A DNA stretch of 64,000 nt from Gorsachius magnificus (GCA_034008185.1 CM067083.1:124328337-124392336), one strand, 5' to 3'. Positions 13,138-25,788 are shown, counted from the first letter of the stretch. Translations and numbers: made by a program. Notes: generated from the letters alone by a model not told the origin.

Positions 13138-14216
13138 TTCATAGAAGCATTAAGGTTGGAAAAGACCTTTAAGATCATCAAATCCAACCGTCAACACGCC
13201 ACCACCAGGCCTGCTAAACCATGTCCCGAAGTGCCACATCTACACGTTTTTTGAACACCTCCAGGGATGGGGACTCCACCACCTCTCTGGGCAGCCTGTT
13301 CCAATGTTTGACCACTCTTTCAGTGAAGCAATTTTTCCCAATGTCCAGCCTAAACCTCCCTTGGCGCAACTTGAGGCCGTTTCCTCTCGTCCTATCAGTT
13401 ATTACTTGGAAAAAAAGACCAACACCCACCTCACTACAACCTCCTTTCAGGTGGCTGTAGAGAGCGATAAGGTCTCCCCTCAGCCCCCTGTTATATTAAT
13501 TATTATCCATTATATTATGCAAATAATATCCTGCTCCAGGCTGAACCCCCCCAGCTCCCCCAGCCGCTCCCCAGCAGCCTGGGGCTCCAGACCCCTCCCC
13601 AGCTCCGCTGCCCTTCTCTGGACACGCTCCAGCCCCTCCAGGTCCTTCGGGGAGGGAGGGGCCCAACCCTGACCCCAGCATTCCAGGGGCAGCCCCCCCA
13701 GTGCCCAGCACAGGGGCACGGTCCCTGCCCTGCTCCTGCTGGCCACACCACTCCTGATACAAGCCAGGAGCCGCTGGCCCCCACCTGGGCACCCTGATGG
13801 CTCATATCCAGCCCCCTTTCGACCAACCCCCCCAGGGCCTTTTCTGCCGGGCAGCTTTCCAGCCCCTCTGCCCCACGCCTGGAGCGCTGCCTGGGGTTGT
13901 GGTGACCCCAGGGCAGGACCCGGCCCTTGGCCTTGTTGACCCTCACCCCATTGGCCTGGGCCCATGGATCCAGCCTGGCCAGGTCCCTCTGCAGAGCCCT
14001 CCTCCCCCCCAGCAGATCCACACTCCCGCCCAGCTCAGTGTCATCTGCAAACTGAGGGTGCCCTCGATCCCCTCGTCCAGGTCTTGGATAAAGATATTAA
14101 ACAGAGCTGGGCCCAACACTGAGCCCTGGGGGACACCACTTGTGATCAGCCGCCAGCTGGATTTAACTCTGTTCACTACAACTCTCTGGGCTCGGCCATC
14201 CAGCCAGTTTTTTATT
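13138..14216 (-). mobile_element. CR1 LINE copy with broken reverse transcriptase segment
   Basis: The 3' end lies near 13138 (CATAGAAGCATTAAGGTTGG). Minus-strand translation gives RT-domain text: [13 protein letters not shown], then [17 protein letters not shown] (motif around 14100-14160). The frame then shifts near 14055, where the FADD-type catalytic box would be read in another frame, and continues as [20 protein letters not shown]. An AT-rich stretch of about 40 bp (13492-13531) interrupts the match to the CR1 consensus. The 5' end is truncated near CAGCCAGTTTTTTA. It is a dead copy. Confidence 0.88.
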
Positions 14217-16404
14217 TTTGTTGCTGATAGAAATAACATTTGGTATTACACCACCTTACAGCATCGCTCTTAATAGTTAAGTCTTTAAAAATACCAAGGT
14301 TTTTTTAATTTTTTAAAGCAAAGATCAGAAGAGAAATAGAAAATATTTAAAGAGGCAGGCATAGTAACTGCTTCAAGAGCTCAGTTGGTTAAAGTGACAC
14401 TTGCAAAAATAGTTGTCGTGCTTATTGTTCTTGCAAAAGTCTTCTCCATCAATAGCTGAAGCATGCTTACATGACGCTTAGCAAAGCAAAATTATCTGCC
14501 CATGGGATTCCCAAATGCAAGCCTATGTCCTTCCAGGGACTGCAGTCTTAAGGTGCTTATTTACGTCCCTCCTTCGAAAATGAGCAAAAAACACATTACC
14601 ACCTTTTCTTTCTGGAATGACTGTTATTCAAATCAGACTCGTCAGGATATAGAAAGTGTGCTTGAAGGGTGTCGAGGCATAGCCTGATCTTGGAGGGAAG
14701 AGATTGCAAAAAAAATCCCCCAATCTCTTCTCCTTCTTTCCCTCAAAAAACTTCCCCAGAATTTTGCAGCAAAATCCTAACATAAATATACCCAATAAGA
14801 GTAAATGTGACCCCTTCAAACAGACAGTAAGTTAAGTCAGGGTAGGATTCATCTGAATGACCAATGAATCGCTATAAAAATGCCCATTTCTGTGCTTCAG
14901 CTAGAAAAGGAGGCTCGGATGCCTGGCTCAGATGGGGACATCCGAAATTAGATAAATGAATGCTGCTCTCAGTAGCTGGTCTGGATTTGCACATTGTTTT
15001 CATTCTAATATATGCCCATGATTCTATCTCTGAAATTCCACTGGTTTATATGAGGTCAAGCCCCAAAGCTAAAGAAATAATGACATGGGGAAGTAGACAC
15101 TGCACAGGCCCAGGGCCATTTGTTGGTTAAGTCGGCTGTAAAAAGCCTCCATAGCTGGATCTATACATATCAACACCTTCCATACCTAAACGTACTCATC
15201 ACTATTTTTATTTCTGGTTCTGGGCTTAGGAATCTACCTGGAGTACTTTACAACAAAGACTGAGCAAGACTGGATGGGTATTCAGCATCCAGCACAAAAC
15301 CAAGTTCCTAATGAAAAATCAAAGAGAAAGAGAGATTCCAATACAAAACCAGAGTCTGCAATTTGTTCTAAACTCCCTCTGCTACCAAGTCTTCCCCATC
15401 AACAGGAAAGCAAACGTGCTGTCCCCATCTGCTTCCATTCCTCTAAATAATACCAAAAAGATAAGCGGGGAGCACCGCCGTCACTCTTAGCAAGTTAGCC
15501 CTAAAGTCTTTTAATCCGCTGAAGCCACGTGAGCGGGGAAATGAGGAATATCAGAACACAAGCAAAGACAATTCCTACTGCTTAGATCGTTTCTCAAGGA
15601 CTCCCACTAGGGTAGGAAATGTCTTTGAAAGAGCTTATTTTTCTTTTTATTCTCTTTAATATCGAAATTAGACATCTCTCCCATCAGCATAGTGCCTAGC
15701 CTAGCCCTGAAGCATTCATGAAAACTTTGGAGAGTCTGTCTACGTTTGGATTTAAGAGAAAGTAATCTTAACTCAGGACTGTCTTCACTGTGCAGGAAAT
15801 CTGATTCTGTGGTTCAGCCCAATAAACCTTTCCAGACCTAAACTACCTTACACAGTTCAGTTATGGGACAAAAAAAAAAAAAAAAAAAAAGGAAGTAAAA
15901 GCTTTTAACACCATACCCCGCCATCCCAAGAAAGCAGACGTGTTTCCTTATCTTGGGAAGATGACAGTTACCGCTTTCTTCTACCACCTTTGAATGTTTC
16001 TGGCTTGATGCAGCCCTTTCCTTTTCTCAGGGCTAGAAAAGCTGTATCGACCATTTGAACTCCTACTTTTCCTAAGAGAGATTTACAACCAGCTTTGGGG
16101 ACAGACTTTGCTGAGGATCTATGTCACTTTGTCGCCAAATTCATCCCAGTTTTGAGACATATTTTCATGGATTGGGGCAGGTCACTGCGCCCCAGTTTGA
16201 TTGCCTTTGTCATTTCCAGGAGGAACAGAACTCTGGCACTCTCCTCGTAAAGAACAAAACGCCGTGGTGCCTGGAGGACAAGAATATGAACAACAGCTGA
16301 ACACACTCCAAACTTTTTTTTTCCCCTTTTACCCTACTTTTTACCTTACATCAGATATATCTGAGGTTAGATGTCTGATAGAAAGGAACTTAGAGCTTTT
16401 ATGG
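14217..16404. other. Unannotated stretch
   Basis: AT-rich noncoding DNA. Only the A21 run stands out. Confidence 0.6.
15870..15890. repeat. A21 homopolymer
   Basis: A run of 21 A with no recognisable retroposed body upstream. Confidence 0.9.
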
Positions 16405-16525
16405 CACCAGCAATTCAAAACCCGACTGGACACCCTCCTGGGCTGACCCTGCTTGAGCAGGGGGGTTGGACTAGACGATTTGCAGAGGTGCCTTCAACGA
16501 GAGTGATTCTGTGCTTCTGTAAAGT
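16405..16525 (+). mobile_element. CR1 LINE 3' fragment, plus orientation
   Basis: ATTCAAAACCCGACTGGACA, then CTGACCCTGCTTGAGCAGGG and GTTGGACTAGACGATTTGCA, match the CR1 3' UTR. It ends in a decayed TGATTCTGTG tail. It lies about 80 bp from an oppositely oriented CR1 copy. Confidence 0.88.
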
Positions 16526-16601
16526 GACTAGCCAAATTTTATCCCAGTCCACCATTTCATGAGTTAGTTCCCGTAGCATGACATGCGCCATCAACATACA
16601 A

Positions 16602-17060
16602 AGAATCATAGAATCACCTCGGTTGGAAAAGCCCTTTAAGATCATCGAGTCCAACCGTTAACCTAGCACTGCCATCCCACCACTAAACCCTGTCCCTCAG
16701 CACCTCATCTCTCCTTCTTTTAAAGACCTCCAGGGATGGGGACTCCACCACCTCCCTGGGCAGCCCCTTCCAGAGCCTGACAACCCTCTCGGTGAAGAAG
16801 TTTTTCCTAATGTCCAGCCTAAACCTGCCCTGGCGCAGCTTCAAGCCATTCCCCCTCGTCCCATCGCCCGTTACCAGGGAGCAGAGGCCGACCCCCCCCT
16901 CACTCCCCCCTCCTCTCAGGCAGTTGGAGAGGGCGATCAGGGCTCCCCTCAGCCTCCTCTGCTCCAGACTAAACACCCCCAGGTCCCTCAGCCGCTCCTC
17001 GTATGACTTGTGCTCCAGACCCCTCCCCAGCTTGGTTGCTCTCCTCTGGACATGTTCCAG
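16602..17060 (-). mobile_element. CR1 LINE 3' fragment, GTTGGAAAAG subfamily
   Basis: It has the same subfamily text as 6986-7490, including CCTCGGTTGGAAAAGCCC, CACCTCATCTCTCCTTC and TCCTCGTATGACTTGTGC. The minus strand is open for most of its length and encodes [21 protein letters not shown] through [18 protein letters not shown]. It is cut at CATGTTCCAG. Imperfect flanking ATACAAAG/ATGCAAAG could be a decayed target-site duplication, although CR1 often has none. Confidence 0.93.
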
Positions 17061-18557
17061 AAATGCAAAGGTAGAAATTGCAAAGAGAGGGAAGAGACAA
17101 ACTTTGAAAGCTGATGACTGGGTGAGGACTGCAAAGTAAAGAGCCAAGCCAGTACCAAGAACTTGTTAAGAATGGTAAAATTATTAGAGATGACGACAAC
17201 GATGATGACAGCCACACTGCACGGCGATAGGAGCATGTAGAATCTTATTTCCCCACATGTGCCTCCCTGAGCCCAACGTTACAAAAATCCAACTCTCTGT
17301 TCCAAGGCTCTGCCCTCTGAACGATGATACGGTATCGGTAGAACCGCCACTTATAAGCAGAAGCAGGAGGAGGAGCAGCACAGCGTGTATTTTCAACCAC
17401 AGCAAAAGAGATGACTAGATGTGATTATTTTATGATTGGATTGTGTCACGCTTCCCTGCTCTTCTCCCTTCATCTCTGCATTTTACCTTGATGCAAAATT
17501 GTGCTATACTCTCATAAAAAAGATTATACATGAGATAAAATCTGACTTGAAGAACATGTAATGCACACAGCCTAGTTCAAATGCTACGTGTATGATGGGG
17601 GTACCAGGTTCTATAGCTAGTGAAAATTAATTTCATTTTCCACTGCATGAACTCCTCTTGCACAGAAATATTAATTCCTTTTTTTGAGGCCAAGCATGAA
17701 TTCATTTTTTAAGGCAATGAGTGAAAAGTGGGATACCAACCTAAAATTCAGCTCCTCATTTGAATATTACTGTGCTGAAAGTAGATTTCCCCCCTCTGGA
17801 AAATGAAAAATATCCTGACCTTGGTGAAAATGGATCCCGACCTCGGTGAAAATGGAGGTGGATGGGTTAAGACTTTTTTAGGCTGCTGCGAGGAGGTATT
17901 TCCCAGCGAAGTAATACTGACTGGAAAGATTGCATCACTGCAATTACTCTGAACAGTCCTAGCATCAGAAAAAATAAAAAGTCTATGTGGTAACACCTTA
18001 GTACATTTGCCATTATTCATATTGCAAGAAGGATGCTCTAATATAGCAACCTTGATATTTTTAACTTAAATTAAGAGATTTGTCCAGGCTGATATGAAAC
18101 GCAACTCCTCAAGTTGCCTGTTTAAGTTGACATCCACAAAACCAGTGCATTTCCCCTGTCGTGGGGAAAGTGCAACTCAAGTCCTTAATCATATTGGATA
18201 CATGGGTTATACTGTAAATAAACCTCACCTCTCAATGCAGGAGTTGGTTTTTTCCCTATTAAAGGAGACTCAAGGAAATGAGATGTACTCCACCCAGCCT
18301 TTGACGGCTTACCTCAGCGATCACCAGAGCCCACACAGCCATGGTACAAGAGGGGAGATGGCTGCCTGGTTTACCTGCTGCAAAGGCAGCAGATTAAAGC
18401 TACTGCCTGAACGGCAGCACCTCAGGATGCTGCAGAACACTGAGAACCAAGACCTGCTCATGGGGAGAGAGCTGCTGCCAGCTTTTGTAAAACCCTTCCC
18501 CTCCTTCCTAGTCTGTCCCAGAAACCTGGAGCGCCGAGGAAACTGAGGGCAAGGTAT
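17061..18557. other. Unannotated stretch
   Basis: A short imperfect duplication (GACCTTGGTGAAAATGGA / GACCTCGGTGAAAATGGA) lies at about 17816-17856. Nothing else was recognised. The 150-codon plus frame at 18094 has no family resemblance that I know. Confidence 0.55.
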
Positions 18558-18772
18558 CATAGAATCACAGAATGTTTTGGGTGGGAAGGGACCCCCAGAG
18601 CCCACCCAGCCCAACCCCCCTGCAGGAGCCTTGAACCACATCAGGTTGCTCACAGCCCCGGCCAACCTGGCCTGGAATGGTCCCAGGGATGGGGCCTCCA
18701 CCCCCTCTCTGGGCAACCCCTGCCAGGGTTTCACCACCCTCACTGGAAAGAATTTCTGCCTTAGATCCAGTC
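18558..18772 (-). mobile_element. CR1 LINE 3' fragment, TTTTGGGTGG subfamily
   Basis: The tail CATAGAATCACAGAATG is followed by GGGAAGGGACCCCCAGAG, ACCTTGAACC... and CCACCCTCACTGGAAAGAAT. The element stops at CTTAGATCCAGTC. It is a 5'-truncated copy. Confidence 0.92.
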
Positions 18773-19176
18773 GGGCTTCCCTCCGAAAAATCTTTTGTTA
18801 ACCTTGTTCTGATAACCTTAAAAAGATGACGCTCAACCTTAAAAGATGCTCGTCCCCTCCATTCCTGTTTGGAAGCTATTCCAAAATCTTGCTCCTGGAA
18901 GGACAGCATTTTGTCGTGGCTGATGCAGCCATACTTTTTTCCTATTGCTTAGCTTAAATACTGCTAGCTGGGGGTTTTGCCATTGCAGTGTTCAGATATT
19001 TCATATTCTGTAGCCATTATTTTTCTCTCACCTTTGCTGTTCCCTGTCACCCTACTAGCCTTTCTCTGTACCCCTCTGCTTTCCAGGAAGATGAATTCAA
19101 ACTGAATTCCCAGACCTGTAAAAAACCTTACAGAGCAATGTTCCCCTGGCTTGAAACAGCTTTTTTGGCATTTTAT

Positions 19177-19605
19177 CATAGAATCATAGAATGTTTTGGG
19201 TTGGAAGGGACCCCTAGAGCCCACCCAGCCCAACCCTCCTGCAGGAGCAGGGACACCTTGAACCACATCAGGTTGCTCACAGCCCCGCCCAACCTGGCCT
19301 CGAATGTTCCCAGGGATGGGGCCTCCACCCCCTCCCGGGGCAACCCCTGCCAGGGTTTCACCACCCTCACTGGAAAGAATTTCTGCCTTAGATCCAGTCT
19401 AAACCTCCCCTGCTTCAGTTTAAAGCCATCCCCCCTTGTCCTGTCCCAGCTGGCCCTGCTAAAAAGCTTGTCCCCCCCTTTCCTCTGGGCCCCCTTGAAG
19501 CCCTGAGCGGCCGCACTCAGCTCTGCCCGCAGCCTCCTCTGCTCCAGGCTGAACACCCCCAACTCTCCCAGCCTGGCCTCAGAGCAGAGGGGCTCCAGCC
19601 CTCGG
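19177..19605 (-). mobile_element. CR1 LINE 3' fragment, TTTTGGGTTGG subfamily
   Basis: The tail CATAGAATCATAGAATG is followed by the same subfamily text as 18558 and 44397. Minus-strand translation gives [33 protein letters not shown] and [20 protein letters not shown], the C-terminal CR1 ORF2. It is 5' truncated near CCAGCCCTCGGA. Confidence 0.93.
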
Positions 19606-22050
19606 ATCAGGCAGGGTAATGCCTTTTTGCCCTGCACTTACTCCTCAAAGAGAGGGAATACTGAGATATTGGCTTCCTTCCTGTGTGGCAAAAAAGTTTT
19701 TATTTCACAAGGAAAGCGACAGATGCCCTCCAGATCTGACAAATAACCATAATATACCTAGGCAGGTCAATCCCGGAAACATCCAGGTAGCCAGAACTCA
19801 AGATCAAAGCACCAAGGTATCTTGTTGCTTCCTCCATTCTGGGCCTATGTAGCCCTTCAGGTAGTCAAAGAAACACGATGTCTATTTTTCACGTGAGCAC
19901 CAGCTGCCAAGGCCCTCTTTGGTTTAACAGAAGCTGGGAGAATCTGCAGCAAATTATTAACCCCGCGGCGTCTCCCGCATGAAGCAGTCGCACGGGAGGG
20001 AGGCGGGGAGGCACGCCTGTAGCAGCTGCCTACTCAAAACTCCCCCATTAGCAATTTTCCAGAACGAGTTACTGTGGCATCGTCCTCTGATGGGAAAGAT
20101 GATGTAACGGTTGAACGGACTAACGAATTTTTAACCTCAGATCTGCTGGTGTTGGAAAAAATCCTGCCTACGCAAGCAGCAAATTCCAGCTACCACAACC
20201 CTGTGTGAGTTTTGCACATAAAGCCTGTGTCCAGTGCGGAATCAACTACAGCGCTCAGTTTAGGATAGTCTAGTCTAATCCCAGACACTGATCTTCAAAT
20301 ATCTCAAGTTAAATAACATCAAGGCTTAGAAAAAATACACTCTTCTTTTGCAAGTGAGTGGTGCTCTCAACAAAGTTTTACATTTTCCTCTAATGTAATA
20401 ATTAATTTTACCAGCATGACCTAAGGATAAAATTATTTTTCCCCACAGCTTCGGAAATCTGTTTCAATTATAAGTCTGGATAGTTTAATTAGGGAAGCAT
20501 GTTTAGTTTAAGGAAAAAAAATTGGATGGGTTAGAAGAAAACCCCTTCTAATGCTCCGTAGGGTCTACGGGTCCTTCAACCCAATTTGATTTGAATGAAA
20601 CCATTATTGTTCTTTTCACTCCTGCTGAGCCATTATGTTAACGGTTTTCTAGAGATTTGAGTAGCATTTTACTGCATGTTTTCATTATTGCACTAGCCAG
20701 GATTTTAGCCCTTAGACATCAGAAGTTGCAAGGTTTAAAATAGTTTTTGTTCCAACATTCTGAGAAAGCAATATCCTTTTAATTGTATAGACTTGTACGG
20801 ATATTTTCGATTGGCGTACGGTGGGTGTTTGAAATAAATGGAGAGGAAGCCGCGTGTCCCATCTTTTTCTCTCTTTTTAAGCATCAGTCAGTTTAACGTA
20901 TTAAAACCCGCGGCAGCGAAGACTCAATCAAGCAAATGAAACTGAACACACCCACCGACAGATATTTCCTGCCATAAAAACACTCACGCATTGGATGGCA
21001 GAGTCACACCCTAATAAAATCTAACAGAGAAAACAATAAGAAGGGTTAAAAGGTAATAAAAGGATTATTATCAAGCTGTATAGACCAAGCCAAACCTTTA
21101 AGCCATATTTTATTGCATTAAAATGTGAGCTTTGATGATCCAGCTGGTGTTTTAACTGCTCTAGAGGTAAAAGACTTAACTTTTTTTTAATTCCCCTGTG
21201 TGTGCAGCTATATAATAGACGCTTGTTGTACGACCTTCTTGAAATAAAGTGGCTTTCAAAGAAGTTGCAGAAAGTATCTATGCAATACCATTCCAGAAAC
21301 GATTTGCTGCTTTGGTTCAAAAGGGAAAGTAGGCTTCAAGTAATTAACACTTACGATACTTTCCTTGCAACCGCACCAGCACAACACCGAGGCGAAGAGC
21401 GGGCAGTTTGGTATCTAGGGCTCTTAGAGGGTTCTGTTCCTGTGATAACGCCGTTAAACCAATTGAGCAGGTAAGTGTAACTGCCTCGAAATAACAAAAC
21501 TGAGGAGCTGTGAGCTGTGTTTTTCTTCAGAAGCCACTTCCAGTCAGATTTTCTACAGACGTTTCTGACACATGCATAGACTGCTCTAAAATGAGCACAG
21601 AACCTCTAGGCTAATCAAGGCAACAAAACTGCTACAGATGAACAACAAGAGCTAGAAAAAAGCGGTAATCAAGCTGATGACAACTCAGTTTCAACGCCAA
21701 AATTCCTTCAGAGCGAAACTTCTAACACCTCTCTAATGACCAAAAATAAACTCATTAAGTTCTGTTCTTGAAGTTGGTTTAAAACAGCATCTTTATATCC
21801 TGTATAGGTCCTGTACAGCCCAGAAACTCCATAAAAAAAACCACCAAGCAGCTGAGGCAAGCCCCCAGTTTTCCAATAATACCTAGTCTTCCAGAAGGCC
21901 TAATGCATTATCTGAATAATTTTGAGTACGGCATGAACCTTCCGGTGTAGGAATAGCAATACTTTCCGTGAGGGATGACAAGTAAGTCTTAACATATCCC
22001 CTCATTATCCATTTTCTGCACTCCTGAATACGTCATATCGGTTTCCTCAC
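19606..22050 (-). other. FZD3 intron downstream of the TM1-TM6 exon
   Basis: It begins with donor GTGAGG at 22050. No acceptor leading into TM7-coding sequence was found. The sequence is AT-rich without recognisable repeats. Confidence 0.6.
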
Positions 22051-23068
22051 CTGATAGGGACACGGGATGTGATATTCTCTGCAGCGTTCTTGAATCCACG
22101 TCGTCTCCCACACACCTCGATAAGCCTGCTCATAGAAATAGCAGCCAATTACAACCAACAGCGGCACGAGGTACAGAACACTGAACACGCCAATCCGGAT
22201 CATGAACTTCACCAGTTTGTCCTGGTTCTCTTTTTCTAACGGGATTTCAATGCGAACCCGATTGAGAGAGATAATGCCAGCTAGCAGAAGGGAAACTCCA
22301 ACAACAACATACAGGCAGAGAGGTGCAAGTACAAAGTATCTTAATGCATCCACATCATAGAGGCCAACAAAACATACGCCGCTAATATTGTCACCTTCAA
22401 TTTTATTCATGGCTAAGAGGATGATGGTTAGAGTTCCTGGAATGCCCCAGGCACTGGCGTGGAAGAGCAAGGCTTTCTTCTCGATGGCTTCACTGCCCCA
22501 TTTTGGCACAGCTGCCAAGAACCACGTGATGGTAAGAATGACCCACCAAACACTGCCGGCCATGGTAAAGAAATAGAGCACCATGAAAAGCATGGTGCAA
22601 GCTTTGTTGTGAGAGCCCTGTGTCACCGTGGAAGCCTTGTACTGGGCAGGGCTAGATGCGTTACACGCTACTCGGTCTTCAAGCAGAAAGCCAATGAAGA
22701 AAATTAAAGACACCATCATGTAACAGACAGCATAAAATATTATCGGTCTTTCTGGGTAGCGAAATCTTGTGACATCGATCAGAAAAGTTAAAAAAGTAAA
22801 CAAGGTAGCAGAAAGGCAGACGATGGAGATCACGCCGATGAAGTAGCGAGCAAAGGAGAGCTCTTCACGCCGAAAGTACATATTTGGGCAAGGAGGGGAA
22901 CAGTCCCTTACGCTCAGGAAAGAGTAACCCAGGTCGGGGTCTATTTTCAACTCCCGAGGACACCAAAAACCATAATCCCTCTGTACTGCCATTGGGGCCT
23001 CTTCTGTGGGCTCCCCAGCTAAATTGAGGTCAACAAGACGAGGATACGGCTCATCACAATCTGGGAAT
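22051..23068 (-). CDS. FZD3: Frizzled-3, large exon with linker and TM1-TM6
   Basis: This exon encodes codon 129 (last base) to residue 468. It begins with the tenth CRD cysteine (FPDC), followed by a linker ending near the extracellular [10 protein letters not shown]. The transmembrane core follows: TM1 from about residue 205, TM2 ([20 protein letters not shown]), TM3 ([19 protein letters not shown]), TM4 ([16 protein letters not shown]), TM5 ([20 protein letters not shown]) and TM6 ([19 protein letters not shown]). A sequon, NAS, lies in the first extracellular loop. The exon starts after acceptor TTTTTAG (AG at 23070-23069) and ends at CAG before donor GTGAGG (22050-22045). Frame reading past the donor meets a stop five codons on. 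The product is about 70 percent of the roughly 666-residue vertebrate protein. TM7, the KTxxxW dishevelled-binding motif and the Ser-rich tail must lie in exons not seen here. Confidence 0.97.
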
Positions 23069-24638
23069 CTAAAAAGTAAGAAAAGAATTGTTTACAAGAA
23101 ATATACACGTACTTTGCAAAGCCTAGTAACCCTGTTTATATGTCTGACTGTAGCCACACTAACTGGAACGAAAACAAAGACAATGCAAATAATGGGTAAT
23201 CCATGAAATACTACACTATGTTTAAACAAACTCTAGAACTCGTTGTCCCAGAAAGCAGTGGATGTTGAAACTATAAAATATGTTTAAAAATAAACCAGAG
23301 AAATAAATGGACAAGGGGCCCACTGGGGCTTTAAGCATAAAGGTGAGGATACAAACTCCGTCTTGAGAAGTCTATAAAGTTAGGCTTACTGAAAACTGAG
23401 ATTATGTGCCTGAGGAAGCACGATTTTATAGAACATTTGAAAACCTTTCCCTAAGCAACTGTATCAGAGAGGACGGTGAGCCAGTTAGACCAAAAATCCA
23501 ACCTAGCACTGCTACTAGCATTAATAAACTGAAATTATGATGCAGATACTTCTGTAATTAAGTAATGCTCTGACTGGAGGCTAAGGGCTGCTGGAGGTGC
23601 AGTCTGAAGCGTTGAAGGAGAGACTGGAGGGATTCCATGCGTTGCTGTCCGGTTCTTCCCTCTGCTAGGTGTTATCGCCTCAGCAAGCGCAGCATAAAGT
23701 CAGTATGCCTGTTCCTCTGCCACAGTTCATGTTCTGGCACGATGGCACTAACACAGCACCAGCAAAGTTTTAGTAGTTTTAGCTCTGCTTTTGAAATTTC
23801 ACTGCCTGGGCCTTACTGAGAAGATGGGAGGACCTAAGGGGCCCAGGCATCTGTTCAGAGTATGGAGTTAGAGCGATCTATGATCCTGATTATCAGGACC
23901 TAGAAGCATCCTCTGACTTATTCTTTTACTAAAAGATTTTTTAATTGTTTTTCATTCTCCCCAGTCCAACTGTAGGAGAGGCTATTTCTTCCTGTTTGTG
24001 CTCCTGTATTTTATTAGCTGTTGGAGTCACTCATAAAAAAATAAAGCATAATGACACTGTTTTCAACTTTATGTATAGTTTGTTTCAAATAGATTGGAAC
24101 ATCATCCAATACGGTTCTATGAAGTTATTTGTGTAATGGAAAGCTGAAAACATCTGTTTGCACACAAGCTCAACAAGAGGTAGATGCTCTGAAAACAGAG
24201 CTCTTGATATTTTATACTCATCAAAACCAGTCAGCTCTCCCTTCAGAAAAAGAGACTATTAATCTCCAGCGTATGTAATTCTGTCTGACTCTCAGAGAAA
24301 GTTATAGCAGTATCACCTATTAAACTTCGGTATAGCAGACAAAACCAGGTCAGCATTAATGACAAAGAAGAAAAACAGACAGGTATATTAATTAATTTAA
24401 GAACATGCATGTGAAGTTTACAGTAATTGCCCACAGAAATTTTCAACTTATCCCTTGGGCAGATGATAGAAATACGAACTCAGTGTTCACCCCAGGAAAC
24501 AGGCTATTACACAAATGGAAGGGAAAATAAGGGCACTTGTTACGGAACACATTTAAAATGTCAGTTTCAGATCATAAAACATCCTAGATCATACTGAAAG
24601 TTTACCACGGGATTTGGAAAAAAACCAGCTTTGCTCAC
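23069..24638 (-). other. FZD3 intron between CRD exon and TM exon
   Basis: A short intron of 1570 nt with GTGAGC at its 5' end and a T-rich tract ending in TAG at its 3' end. No interspersed repeat or open frame worth reporting was recognised inside it. Confidence 0.9.
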
Positions 24639-24835
24639 CTGGTGCACTCCATATCCTCAGGCCAAGAGACCCCAAACATCTCCATGAGTTTGGAGCACTC
24701 GCTGTATGCTCTTTGACAGAGTCTGCGACAAGGGAGAGTGACGCGGCCGTACTCCATGCACACAGGAGCGTAGAGGGCACACAGGAAGGGTCGAAAATCT
24801 CTGGAGCATTCCAAATTCACCATCGGATGAAACGG
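24639..24835 (-). CDS. FZD3: Frizzled-3, CRD exon
   Basis: This exon encodes residues 64-128 plus two bases of codon 129. It carries most of the Frizzled cysteine-rich domain that binds Wnt lipid and protein. Seven cysteines are visible in order: LEC, FLC, PVC, PCRR, RLC, SEC and MEC. Together with two in the preceding exon and one in the following exon they make the ten that define the fold. It starts after the acceptor TTCTCTGTTCTAG (AG at 24837-24836) and ends with AG before the donor GTGAGC (24638-24633). The split codon AG|A gives Arg and the sequence ECTRFPDC after joining to 23068. The length of 197 nt keeps the frame. No stop or frameshift is present. Confidence 0.96.
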
Positions 24836-25750
24836 CTAGAACAGAGAAAGGAGAATTCAATAGCTACAAACAGCAGTTTTGTAGAACACGTCAGCAGTAG
24901 GCTGCAATTTGTCTTGTGAGATATTAGGGCTTTCACAACCATAACCACGACCTTCTTTTTCTGAACTTTGGAAGAAGCGATCATCATAATGCAGCACTTA
25001 CGTATTTTAGGAAGCCAGGCAATCAAGAAGCCTGGGGACAATGACAAAGATTCACAAGGGACATTTATGTACTCGATATAGGGATACTATCTATTTGATA
25101 GGGGATATTGATGTACTTTGCATTAAAATCAATAGGAATTAGACAGCTAAACACCTTTGAGGATTCAGGCTTAGCTTCACACTCCCCAATAACAGTCATA
25201 TAAACTGGATTCCTTTTAGTGCTTCTGTCACTGACGGACACGTCGTGAATTGCTAGCTGCTGATTTAGTAGGAGAACATGAAAAACTTGCATTTGGTTGA
25301 TGAGATTACAATCTGAAGAATGTTAGATAACACAGGATTCCCTGACAATATAGAAATATAGCACACTGTGATCTCTCAAATATTATTTTCAGATCACAAC
25401 ATAGTATTTATATATCCTCTCTCTATTTCTTGAATTTCTTGAGCAGGGAAATGTTCTTCCTATCTTTCTACAAAATGCAAACACAGGACATCTTCCATTG
25501 CGCTCTTCCCACAGCATCTTGTCCATCTGAAGAGGACCCATCTGTTAAAATCTCAGTTCTATCATCAGAGTACATCTGCGGACAGAAAACAGTCCCAACG
25601 TGCATACTATCATCACTGTTACATACATTCTCATACAGACACAGAACTTTCTAGCTTCCAGAACAGGGCGGTAATCACAGTGAAGTCACGTTAAGTATGT
25701 CACTTCTTGACTAACCATCAGAAAGCACTGTGAAATCAAAGCCTGAAAAA

Positions 25751-25788
25751 AACTAGTCAGGAAAAATAAAACTAGTCAGGAAAAATAA
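25751..25788. repeat. 19-bp tandem duplication
   Basis: Two perfect adjacent copies of AACTAGTCAGGAAAAATAA-type sequence. Confidence 0.85.

Noticed and set aside
13510..14021. Open frames of 98-168 codons on both strands
   Set aside because: The minus-strand frames are frameshifted CR1 ORF2 pieces and the plus-strand frames are their shadows.
18094..18743. 150-codon plus frame and 140-codon minus frame
   Set aside because: The minus frame is partly CR1. The plus frame has no recognisable domain, splice support or codon bias.
18997..19012. Minus-strand QNMKYL-like reading that resembled the missing FZD3 TM7 segment
   Set aside because: The residues on either side do not match TM7 and no splice sites frame it.
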